Below, one piece after another: positions 1 through 5,399 of a stretch of 6,149 bases of DNA. The DNA is from Caulobacteraceae bacterium. GTDB taxonomy: Bacteria; Pseudomonadota; Alphaproteobacteria; Caulobacterales; Caulobacteraceae. The notes beneath the pieces were generated by a model. That model saw only the letters and a list, made by a program, of their open reading frames with translations, searched no databases and was not told the DNA's origin. Both the position numbers and the translations under genes were made by a program. How positions within the stretch are numbered: the first letter of the stretch is position 1; each line of letters starts with the position of its first letter. The stretch is from positions 1-6,149 of the forward strand of contig CANMXH010000137.1 in NCBI GenBank assembly GCA_947501315.1, given 5' to 3'.

Positions 1-66
1 CCGACCATGCCCGGACCGGAGCCGAACCGCACCCTTTCGCTGACGCTAGCGCGTTTCGCCGATTGA
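1..66 (+). CDS. Possible 3' end of an upstream gene (partial, unidentified)
   Basis: Plus-strand frame 1 is open from the window edge to a TGA at 64-66 and would give the last 21 residues of a protein (ending ...TLSLTLARFAD). Sixteen of its 21 codons end in G or C, as expected for coding DNA in this genome, and that is better than frame 3 over the same bases. The fragment is too short to assign a family. A gene starting at the edge on the minus strand (a CAT at 6-8) is an alternative. If the call is right, the methyltransferase at 161 lies 94 bases downstream in the same direction. Confidence 0.3.
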   Translation, partial: PTMPGPEPNRTLSLTLARFAD

Positions 67-93
67 CTCGCTCTTTATGGATGGATGACCCTT

Positions 94-143
94 GCGCCGA
101 AGCGCGTTCGGGCGCGGCATCTCCGCTGCTCCTCCCCGGGAGG
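94..143. other. Two adjacent GC-rich inverted repeats in the leader of the methyltransferase gene
   Basis: The first repeat pairs GCGCCGAA (94-101) with TTCGGGCGC (107-115), with one bulged base. The second pairs CCTCCC (131-136) with GGGAGG (138-143) around a single central C. The second ends four bases before the Shine-Dalgarno sequence of the methyltransferase gene. They could be a terminator region for an upstream gene, but no T-run follows, or a leader structure. I see no clear promoter in 67-160. Confidence 0.35.
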
Positions 144-146
144 GCG

Positions 147-153
147 AAGGGAG
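147..153 (+). promoter_or_regulatory. Ribosome binding site of the methyltransferase gene
   Basis: AAGGGAG lies seven bases before the ATG at 161. This decides the start: the frame is open further upstream to a TTG at 92, but the family's N-terminal motif (KYIGSKR) begins at residue 3 from the ATG and the extra 23 residues would be leader DNA. Confidence 0.75.
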
Positions 154-160
154 TGGGTGG

Positions 161-1201
161 ATGATCAAATACATCGGATCGAAACGCGCGCTGCTGACCG
201 AGATCGCGACGGCGATCCGCGGACAGCTGCCGGACGGCGGGACGGTCTGTGATCTGTTCTCCGGCTCCGCCCGGGTCGGCCATGCCCTGAAGGGGGCCGG
301 CTTCCGCGTCTGGTCGAATGACCACAATGCCTATGCGCACACCCTTGCCACCGCCTATGTCCAGGCGGACCGCGAGCGCTGGCTGGAGCGAGCCGAGTCG
401 GTGCTGGCCGAACTGCGGACCGTGACGCCCGAGGCCGGCTGGTTCACGAAGACCTTCTGCGAGGATGCGCGCTATTTCACGCCGGAGAACGGCGCGGTCA
501 TCGACGCGATGCGCGACCGGATCGCGGCCCTGGCGCTGGAGCCCGAGCTGGAGGCCGTCGCCCTCGTCAGCCTGATGGAGGCGGCGGACCGGGTGGATTC
601 CACGGCGGGTCTGCAGATGGCCTATATGAAGTCATGGGCGGCGCGGGCGCTCAAACCCCTTGAACTGCGGATGCCCGACATCCTGCCGGGCGTGGCGGGC
701 GGGCCGTGCAGGGCGACGCGCCGGGACGCGGTGGAACTGGCCCCGGAGGTCGAGGCCGATCTGGTCTATCTGGATCCACCCTACAACCAGCATTCCTACC
801 TCGGCAACTATCACTGCTGGGAGAGTCTGGTGCTGTGGGACCGGCCCGAGACCTATGGCATCGCCAACAAGCGGATCGACGTCCGGACGCGAAAGAGCGC
901 CTTCAACAGCAAGCCCGGGATTGCCCCGGCCCTGCAGGCGGTGATTGAGGGGTTGAAGGCCCCGAACCTGATCGTGTCCTTCAATGACGAGGGCTATCTG
1001 GGCCGGGATCAGCTGGTGGCCATGCTGTCCGGCCGGGGCGAGGTGCAGGTGATCGAGATCGCCCGCCCGCGCTACGTCGGGGCCCGTATCGGCATCCACA
1101 ATCTGAAGGGCGAGAAGGTCGGGGCGGTCGGGCGTCTGCGGAACGTGGAATATCTGTTCGTGGTCAGCGAACGGCCGGTTCGTCTGGCAGATGCGGCCTA
1201 G
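161..1201 (+). CDS. D12-class adenine-N6 DNA methyltransferase, apparently solitary
   Basis: A 346-aa enzyme predicted to transfer a methyl group from S-adenosylmethionine to the N6 of adenine in DNA. Motifs run in the order of the alpha (Dam/D12) group. KYIGSKR (residues 3-9) is the N-terminal motif X. DLFSGSARVG (31-40) is the AdoMet-binding motif I. DPPYN (205-209) is the catalytic motif IV. VSFNDEG (272-278) is a later conserved strand. The C-terminal part contains the basic RYVGARIG segment typical of this subgroup. The span between motifs I and IV would hold the target recognition region. The target sequence cannot be read from the protein. No restriction endonuclease follows, because the next gene is convergent rnhB, so it is either an orphan methylase or has a partner left of the window. 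Its stop TAG (1199-1201) overlaps the rnhB stop. Family assignment is firm; the biological role is unknown. Confidence 0.9.
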   Translation: MIKYIGSKRALLTEIATAIRGQLPDGGTVCDLFSGSARVGHALKGAGFRVWSNDHNAYAHTLATAYVQADRERWLERAESVLAELRTVTPEAGWFTKTFCEDARYFTPENGAVIDAMRDRIAALALEPELEAVALVSLMEAADRVDSTAGLQMAYMKSWAARALKPLELRMPDILPGVAGGPCRATRRDAVELAPEVEADLVYLDPPYNQHSYLGNYHCWESLVLWDRPETYGIANKRIDVRTRKSAFNSKPGIAPALQAVIEGLKAPNLIVSFNDEGYLGRDQLVAMLSGRGEVQVIEIARPRYVGARIGIHNLKGEKVGAVGRLRNVEYLFVVSERPVRLADAA

Positions 1202-1863
1202 CCACGGGTGGGTTCCAGCAGCGCCCTGATCGGGGCCCAGCTGCGCCGATGCGCGGGGCAGGGACCGAGGGCCTTCAGGGCGGCGGCGTGGATCGGGGCA
1301 TTGTAGCCCTTGTGGCCGGCGAAGCCGTAGCCGGGGTATTCGGCATCCAGCGCCACCATCAGCCGGTCCCGCGCCGTCTTGGCAAGGATGGAGGCGGCGG
1401 CGATCGACAGGGACAGGCTGTCGCCCTTGACAACCGTCTGGATCGGGCACGGCAGTTTGAACCGGTAGTTGCCATCTACCAGGGCCGCGGCCGGCGGGAC
1501 CGCCAGCGCCTCGATCGCACGGCACATGGCCAGGCCGGTGGCGTGCAGGATGTTCAGCTGATCGATCTCTTCCACCGAGGCGAAGCCGACGCCCCAGGCC
1601 AGGGCACGGGCCTTGATCTCGATCTCCAAGGCCTCGCGCCGGGCGTGGGTCAGGGCCTTGGAGTCGTCGATACCGGCGGGCAGGTCGTCGGGATTGAGGA
1701 TCACCGCCCCCGCCGAGACCGGCCCGGCCCAGGGCCCGCGACCTGCCTCGTCCACGCCGCAGACGGGGCCGCCGCTGGATTCGATCAGCAGGAATTCCAG
1801 CGCCAGCGTCGGGAAGCTCCGCGAAAGTTTTGCCTTTGCCGGGATGTTCGGTGGAGTGGTCAC
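1198..1863 (-). CDS. rnhB: Ribonuclease HII
   Basis: A 221-aa cytoplasmic endonuclease that cuts RNA in RNA-DNA hybrids and nicks 5' of single ribonucleotides misincorporated in DNA, starting ribonucleotide excision repair. All four acidic metal ligands of the family are present: D38 and E39 in VDEAGRGP, D130 in LVDGN and D148 in KGDS. DSK (67-69), NILHAT (104-109) and the C-terminal HRRSW also match RNase HII. The chosen GTG start at 1863-1861 overlaps the tag stop in a GTGA, which suggests translational coupling. An in-frame TTG at 1902 would extend the protein into tag and is less likely. The N-terminus is about 28 residues longer than in E. coli RNase HII. The gene converges on the methyltransferase, with a 4-base overlap of the two stop codons. 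Confidence 0.95.
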   Translation of the reverse strand: MTTPPNIPAKAKLSRSFPTLALEFLLIESSGGPVCGVDEAGRGPWAGPVSAGAVILNPDDLPAGIDDSKALTHARREALEIEIKARALAWGVGFASVEEIDQLNILHATGLAMCRAIEALAVPPAAALVDGNYRFKLPCPIQTVVKGDSLSLSIAAASILAKTARDRLMVALDAEYPGYGFAGHKGYNAPIHAAALKALGPCPAHRRSWAPIRALLEPTRG

Positions 1864-2447
1864 TTGCCGCCCATCGCGCGAACCGGCTCGTGACGGAAGC
1901 AATCGGTGCCGTGGTCGTTGACCATGCCGGTCGCCTGCATGAAGGCGTAGACGATCACCGGCCCGCAGAAGGTGAAACCCCGCTTCTTCAGCGCCTTCGC
2001 CAGGGCGACGGAGTCCGGCGACCGGGTCGGCCAGGGTTCGCCCGCCATCAGCCGGTTCTGGAGTGGGGCACCGCCGACGAAGGACCAGAGCCAGGCGGAG
2101 AAATCCTCGCCGCTGTCGCGCATCTCCAGCCAGATCCGCGCGCCCTTGATCGCGCTGTTGATCTTGGCCCGCGAGCGGATGATGCGGGCGTCGCCCAGCA
2201 GTCGCTCGATATCGGCCTCGCCGTAGCGGGCGATGATCTCCGGGTCGAAGCCGTCGAAGGCGTCACGCATCCCTTCACGTTTCCTCAGGATGGTGATCCA
2301 GGCGAGGCCGGCCTGGAAGCCTTCAAGCACCAGCTTTTCCCACAGGGCGCGGGCGTCATACTCGGGCACGCCCCATTCCTCGTCGTGATAGGCGACATAG
2401 AGGGGATCGGTCCCGCACCAGGCGCAGCGGTGAAGTGAGTCGGCCAT
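1860..2447 (-). CDS. tag: DNA-3-methyladenine glycosylase I
   Basis: A 195-aa glycosylase that cuts the bond holding 3-methyladenine to deoxyribose and so starts base excision repair of alkylated DNA. The family's zinc site is complete: C8, H21, H179 and C183, with the same H-x3-C spacing as E. coli Tag. The base-binding pocket residues match too: Y20, E42 (in LEGFQAGL) and W50. The segments AYHDEEWGVP, ALKKRGF and VNDH are signatures of Tag. The ATG at 2447 is chosen because it puts the first zinc cysteine close to the N-terminus, as in E. coli. The in-frame TTG at 2474 lies in the T-run of a terminator. No good Shine-Dalgarno sequence is visible. The gene is the first of a two-gene operon with rnhB, whose GTG overlaps the TGA here. 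Confidence 0.95.
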   Translation of the reverse strand: MADSLHRCAWCGTDPLYVAYHDEEWGVPEYDARALWEKLVLEGFQAGLAWITILRKREGMRDAFDGFDPEIIARYGEADIERLLGDARIIRSRAKINSAIKGARIWLEMRDSGEDFSAWLWSFVGGAPLQNRLMAGEPWPTRSPDSVALAKALKKRGFTFCGPVIVYAFMQATGMVNDHGTDCFRHEPVRAMGGK

Positions 2448-2472
2448 GGCGGCAGGGTAGAGGATCAGGCGC

Positions 2473-2505
2473 AAAAAAGGGCCGCGCCCCGAAGGTCACG
2501 GCCCT
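2473..2505 (-). terminator. Intrinsic terminator downstream of the 117-aa exported-protein gene
   Basis: Read on the minus strand, AGGGCCG (2505-2499) pairs with CGGCCCT (2484-2478), and six T (2478-2473) follow. The loop itself contains CC-TTCG-GG, which can form a stable UUCG-capped inner hairpin. It begins 22 bases after the TGA of the gene at 2528-2881. A further 10-base palindrome, CGCCCGGGCG, sits at 2517-2526 just before it. On the plus strand the same stem is followed by GATTTTC, so weak bidirectional action is possible. Confidence 0.85.
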
Positions 2506-2527
2506 GATTTTCAACCCGCCCGGGCGA

Positions 2528-2881
2528 TCAGCCGGCGGTGTAGCGGTATTCGGTGATCTCGCAGACATTGATCCGGTAGCGGATCAGCTCGTCACCGTCA
2601 GCGAAGCGGGCCTTGAAGTCATAGATGCAGGCACCCGAGCCGTCGTCGATGTTGATCCGGACCGAAGCGCCGGAGGGCAGGACGTCCTCACCGAGAATGT
2701 CTTCCTCCCAGTCGTTCCGTCCCGAGTTGGAGGCGTAGAAATGGGTCATGGTAACGCCGGTGGCGTTGATGATGCGGACGCGGCGGTCCTCGCCGTCATT
2801 GGACTGGAACCCCATCGTCCCGAAGGCGACGGCCGAAATGGCGGCGGCCAGTACGGCACGGCGTGCGAAAGCTTTGAACAT
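2528..2881 (-). CDS. Conserved-looking exported protein of unknown function, two cysteines
   Basis: A 117-aa protein I cannot assign to a named family. It has a clear export signal: basic start (KAFARR, residues 3-8), hydrophobic core (about 9-20) and small residues suited to signal-peptidase cleavage near 19-24. The mature part is about 93 residues, rich in acidic residues and predicted beta strands (RVRIINATG at 34-42, SVRINIDD at 73-80, YRINVCEI at 102-109). It contains only two cysteines, C85 and C107, which could form one disulfide in the periplasm. The ATG at 2881 is preceded by AAGGA at 2894-2890. An upstream open stretch to 3004 is probably leader DNA. The gene ends in a strong terminator and so is probably its own transcription unit. 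I believe similar proteins occur in Caulobacteraceae, but this is memory of the pattern, not a search. Confidence 0.8.
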   Translation of the reverse strand: MFKAFARRAVLAAAISAVAFGTMGFQSNDGEDRRVRIINATGVTMTHFYASNSGRNDWEEDILGEDVLPSGASVRINIDDGSGACIYDFKARFADGDELIRYRINVCEITEYRYTAG

Positions 2882-2889
2882 GTCACGGA

Positions 2890-2894
2890 TCCTT
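2890..2894 (-). promoter_or_regulatory. Ribosome binding site of the 117-aa exported-protein gene
   Basis: AAGGA on the minus strand, eight bases before the ATG at 2881. It supports that start, which places the signal peptide at the N-terminus, over longer in-frame starts up to 3004. Confidence 0.65.
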
Positions 2895-2971
2895 GAGCGG
2901 GATGCGCCCCCTGCGCCCGCTTTGCATATCACCGATGGCTGAACCGCGTCGAGAAGGTGGCGCAATGATTT

Positions 2972-3041
2972 GTCGGGATCATCCTGACCTGTGCACCACC
3001 GCAATGCATGCCTGACGGCGTACCCTGTATCAGCGGCTGAT
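2972..3041. other. Two dyad symmetries in the gap between ygfZ and the exported-protein gene
   Basis: GTCGGGAT (2972-2979) and ATCCTGAC (2981-2988) are inverted copies matching at seven of eight bases around a central C. ATCAGC (3029-3034) and GCTGAT (3036-3041) are perfect inverted copies around a central G. Neither is followed by a T-run. The gap (2882-3071) lies downstream of ygfZ and upstream of the 117-aa gene, so these may be operators for the latter or 3' structures of the former. I see no other gene in the gap. Confidence 0.4.
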
Positions 3042-3060
3042 GCGGCCCGATCGTGCCGGC

Positions 3061-3073
3061 GACCCGGCGGGTC
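3061..3073 (-). terminator. Candidate 3' hairpin at the end of ygfZ
   Basis: GACCC (3061-3065) and GGGTC (3069-3073) form a perfect 5-bp stem with a GGC loop and overlap the ygfZ stop codon at 3072-3074. There is no T-run, so ordinary intrinsic termination is doubtful. A nearly identical hairpin occurs at 5400-5413 after another gene. Confidence 0.25.
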
Positions 3074-3869
3074 AGGCCGGACGTTCCATCCACGCCGGCC
3101 AGCGTAACCTGATCGCCCGACCGTCCGCGGTCAGATCGCCGTCCAGACGATCCAGCCTGAGCAGGGCCATGGCCCCCCCCTCGCGGCCGCTCAGCACCTC
3201 GCCGGCCCGAAGGTCGCCGTTCAGAACCTCGGCACCGAAGGGCGGGGGCGGGCCGTCGAAACGGATCGGCAGCATGCGCGTGCGGATACTGCCGCGGCGC
3301 TTCATGCGGGAGGTGGTCTCCTGGCCGACGAAACAGCCCTTGCGGAAGTCTATGCCGTTGAGCAGGTCAAAATTGGCCTCGATCGGCCAGGTCTTGTCCG
3401 AGAGGGCGTCGGCGGTCGGGTCGGGGATGCCGAGGGACAGGCGGTGTGCTTGCCAGTCGCCCTCGGAGGCATCGGTGGCGGGGTCCGCACCACAGGCCCG
3501 TCCACCGAGACCGGCGAGGCGCGGGTCGGGCGTGAAACCTGCGGGCAGGTCGCCGCCCCAGGCGACGAACACCGGGCGCTCGTCCGCCTCGATCGTGACC
3601 TGCGCCCGGAGCCTGTACATGGCGAGCCGCTGCAGCAGGGCCTCGCGGTGGTCCGCGGCGACGTCCAGCACGACGGCATCGGCCTCGCCCCACAGGAACA
3701 GGTCGAACAAAAGCCGCCCGGGCGGTGACAACAGACCCCCGAACCGAAGCGCGTTCGGTGCCAGGCTCTCGATGTCCTGGGTCAGGAGATTGTGCAGGAA
3801 GGGGCGGGCGTCGGGGCCTGACACCCGGATCAGGGCGCGGCTGTCGAGGTGGGCGATAAGGGTGCTCAT
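3072..3869 (-). CDS. ygfZ: Folate-binding Fe-S cluster maintenance protein YgfZ (CAF17/IBA57 family)
   Basis: A 265-aa cytoplasmic protein of the family related to the glycine-cleavage T protein. It binds tetrahydrofolate and supports assembly or repair of [4Fe-4S] enzymes such as MiaB. The diagnostic signature K-G-C-[FY]-x-G-Q-E is intact at K177 to E184, with the functional cysteine at C179, equivalent to C228 of E. coli YgfZ. The N-terminal part (R15 to D32, VSGPDARPFLHNLLTQD) and SPPGRLLFDLFLW (48-60) also match the family. The protein is shorter than E. coli YgfZ (about 326 aa) but near the usual alphaproteobacterial length. The ATG at 3869 starts the conserved N-terminus, though its Shine-Dalgarno sequence is weak. 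It lies 30 bases downstream of the 145-aa gene on the same strand and may be cotranscribed with it. Confidence 0.93.
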   Translation of the reverse strand: MSTLIAHLDSRALIRVSGPDARPFLHNLLTQDIESLAPNALRFGGLLSPPGRLLFDLFLWGEADAVVLDVAADHREALLQRLAMYRLRAQVTIEADERPVFVAWGGDLPAGFTPDPRLAGLGGRACGADPATDASEGDWQAHRLSLGIPDPTADALSDKTWPIEANFDLLNGIDFRKGCFVGQETTSRMKRRGSIRTRMLPIRFDGPPPPFGAEVLNGDLRAGEVLSGREGGAMALLRLDRLDGDLTADGRAIRLRWPAWMERPA

Positions 3870-3899
3870 GGCGTCCAGATAGGGCTTCGCGGCTCCGTT

Positions 3900-4337
3900 C
3901 TACAGGCACGTGCCCCAAGTTGGTGTCCCCGGACGGGCGACCAAGGCATCAATGCCGGTTCGCATTTCGCCCGGATCGACGCGACTGATTTGTTCGAACA
4001 TCTCCAACGGGTCACCCCGGCAAAGTTCCGTTTCAGGTGCGCCAACGTGGGCCTGCTCAGATTTGAACTGCGCGATCTGCTCGGGTGTGAGATCCGAATT
4101 GGCCCGAACGTAGTCATCCAGCCTTTGAACGGTCCGGCGTAGTTCAGCCTGTGCCTCCGGGTAACGTTCCGGGGCACAGCGCCGCCCGACTTCCTCGACC
4201 AGACTGTAGATGGCCCACGCACAGATGACACCCTCCCCGGCCGGGGCTTCACGGGTGGCTTGCGGAGTGGGCGAGGTGGACGCTGCGCCTATCAGCAGGC
4301 TGATTGAGCTCGCTATCCAGACAGTTCGAACTTTCAC
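3900..4337 (-). CDS. Exported protein of unknown function, four cysteines, lower GC
   Basis: A 145-aa protein I do not recognise. It starts with GTG at 4337 behind a strong GGGAGG. The N-terminus is a signal peptide: KVR (2-4), hydrophobic core VWIASSISLLIGAAS (6-20), probable cleavage near 18-20. It is followed by a Pro/Thr-rich linker (21-33). The mature part looks mostly helical, with RYPEAQAELRRTVQRLDDYV (58-77) and LTPEQIAQFKSE (83-94), and carries four cysteines (C39, C54, C106, C144), enough for two periplasmic disulfides. Bases 3961-4140 count to about 58% GC, while blocks of neighbouring genes reach 70-80%, suggesting transfer or rapid divergence. It is divergent from the glycosyltransferase (about 95 bases between starts) and 30 bases upstream of ygfZ. 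Being small, secreted and helical with Cys pairs, it could be a periplasmic stress or inhibitor-type protein, but nothing proves this. Confidence 0.72.
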   Translation of the reverse strand: MKVRTVWIASSISLLIGAASTSPTPQATREAPAGEGVICAWAIYSLVEEVGRRCAPERYPEAQAELRRTVQRLDDYVRANSDLTPEQIAQFKSEQAHVGAPETELCRGDPLEMFEQISRVDPGEMRTGIDALVARPGTPTWGTCL

Positions 4338-4342
4338 GGCAT

Positions 4343-4348
4343 CCTCCC
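4343..4348 (-). promoter_or_regulatory. Ribosome binding site selecting the GTG start of the 145-aa gene
   Basis: GGGAGG on the minus strand, five bases before the GTG at 4337-4335. It decides the start against a GTG at 4400, which would add 21 residues before the signal peptide. An ATG between the two is immediately followed by CCG TGA and cannot serve. Confidence 0.75.
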
Positions 4349-4364
4349 TCGTCCACAGCGAACT

Positions 4365-4425
4365 TACGCGTATGTCGCAGGAACGCGACCCCGACGACAC
4401 TGACAGAGCGAGAATCCGTATACGG
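4365..4425. other. Divergent intergenic region with two perfect palindromes
   Basis: Between the divergent starts at 4337 (minus) and 4433 (plus) lie TACGCGTA (4365-4372) and CCGTATACGG (4416-4425). The second ends seven bases before the glycosyltransferase ATG, where a Shine-Dalgarno sequence would normally be. It could be an operator or a hairpin limiting initiation. I cannot assign clear -35/-10 boxes for either direction. Confidence 0.35.
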
Positions 4426-4432
4426 TGCTTTC

Positions 4433-5392
4433 ATGACGGGACGCTTCCCCATCCTCTATATCGCCGAAGCGGACGCGAGCGACGCGGTCCTGTCGTCGGG
4501 CGTACTCGCCTGTATGGTCGAGGCCATGCCCCGGGCGACCTTCACGGTGGTGGGCTCGCCGAAGAGTGCGCCCCTGTTTGCCGATACGCCGCGTCTTGAC
4601 CGGTTGATCGTGCTGGAGCGCGACAGTCGGCTGGACTGGCTGGGGCTGTGGAACAAGGTGCGGGAGACGCGCTGGGGTCTGGTGGTCGACATGCGCGGCA
4701 CCACCCTTTCCAGCAAGCTGAAGCGTCAGAAGCGCGCCGTGCGCGGGGCCTGGGAGGCCGGGGTCCATGCGGTCGAGCAGGCGGCGCGGGTGCTGCAGCT
4801 GGAGCAGGTGCCGGCTCCGAAACTGTTCCTGTCCGAGGCGACCCGGGCAGCTGCCGACGCCCTGATCCCGGCGGAGGATGTTCCCTTGCTGGCCATCGGT
4901 CCGGGCGCGGACTGGATGGGCAAGGCCTGGCCGTCCGAACGCTATGCCAAGTTGGCGGTCGCCCTGGTCGGTGATGGCGGGCCGCTGGAGGGCGGGCGTG
5001 TGATCGTCGTTGGCGACGAGCATGCGCGCGATACGGCGCACACCATCCGGCTGTCGCTGCCGCGCAACCGCGTGACCGAGCTGCAGGGACGGTTGGGTCC
5101 GCTGGAGACCGTCGCCGCCGTGGGACGGGCGGCGCTCTATGTCGGCGCTGACACCATCTGGACCGATCTGGCGGTCGCCTCGGGCACCCCGGTCGTGGCC
5201 GCCTTCGGGCCGTCGGATGAGGCCGAGCATGGGCCGTGGGGCGGGGTCGCCGTGCGCGGGCCGCGGTCGGTCGATGAGTTCCGCAAGATCGATCCGAACC
5301 TGAACCAGGCGATCCTGCACATGCATGACCTGCCCGCGGATCGGGTGATCGCCGCGGCGAAGAGGCTGCTGGCCGAGCGCGCGATCGGATAG
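4433..5392 (+). CDS. Glycosyltransferase family 9 protein (heptosyltransferase-like)
   Basis: A 319-aa GT-B fold enzyme resembling ADP-heptose:lipopolysaccharide heptosyltransferases, which add sugars to the LPS core on the inner face of the inner membrane. Family landmarks run in order. An N-terminal strand carries D17 (ILYIAEADASDAVLSSG, 7-23) at the place of the usual GD catalytic aspartate. DMRGTTLSS is at 86-94. The nucleotide-side start AIGPGADWMGKAWPSERYAKL begins at 154. RVIVVGD (189-195), YVGADT (236-241) and the C-terminal SGTPVVAAFGPSDEAEHGPWG stretch follow. Two usual residues of the D-[ST]-G-x-x-H donor motif differ here: Ile242 replaces Gly and Asp245 replaces His. The start at ATG 4433 fits the family's N-terminus; upstream codons belong to the divergent promoter region. 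Its sugar and acceptor cannot be told from sequence. It stands alone and converges on a hydrolase remnant. Confidence 0.87.
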   Translation: MTGRFPILYIAEADASDAVLSSGVLACMVEAMPRATFTVVGSPKSAPLFADTPRLDRLIVLERDSRLDWLGLWNKVRETRWGLVVDMRGTTLSSKLKRQKRAVRGAWEAGVHAVEQAARVLQLEQVPAPKLFLSEATRAAADALIPAEDVPLLAIGPGADWMGKAWPSERYAKLAVALVGDGGPLEGGRVIVVGDEHARDTAHTIRLSLPRNRVTELQGRLGPLETVAAVGRAALYVGADTIWTDLAVASGTPVVAAFGPSDEAEHGPWGGVAVRGPRSVDEFRKIDPNLNQAILHMHDLPADRVIAAAKRLLAERAIG

Positions 5393-5399
5393 AGGTTTC

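Noticed and set aside
92..160. N-terminal extension of the methyltransferase from a TTG at 92
   Set aside because: The ATG at 161 has a good Shine-Dalgarno sequence and begins directly with the family's N-terminal motif; the extension crosses inverted repeats and looks non-coding.
46..327. Minus-strand frame of 93 codons at the left edge
   Set aside because: It overlaps the start and motif I of the methyltransferase in antisense and has no motif of its own.
632..1525. A 297-codon open frame on the minus strand across the methyltransferase and rnhB
   Set aside because: It covers parts of two genes with complete catalytic motifs in other frames, and its product has no recognisable domain. It is a shadow.
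2882..3004. N-terminal extension of the 117-aa protein from a start at 3004
   Set aside because: It would bury the signal peptide behind 41 residues, and the ATG at 2881 has its own AAGGA.
3040..3882. A 280-codon plus-strand frame longer than ygfZ itself
   Set aside because: The minus-strand frame contains the intact KGCFVGQE signature and full family length. The plus-strand product is Arg/Ser/Pro-rich without motifs.
4304..4432. 43-residue N-terminal extension of the glycosyltransferase
   Set aside because: It overlaps the signal-peptide region and RBS of the divergent gene, and GT9 proteins begin with the beta strand found right after the ATG at 4433.
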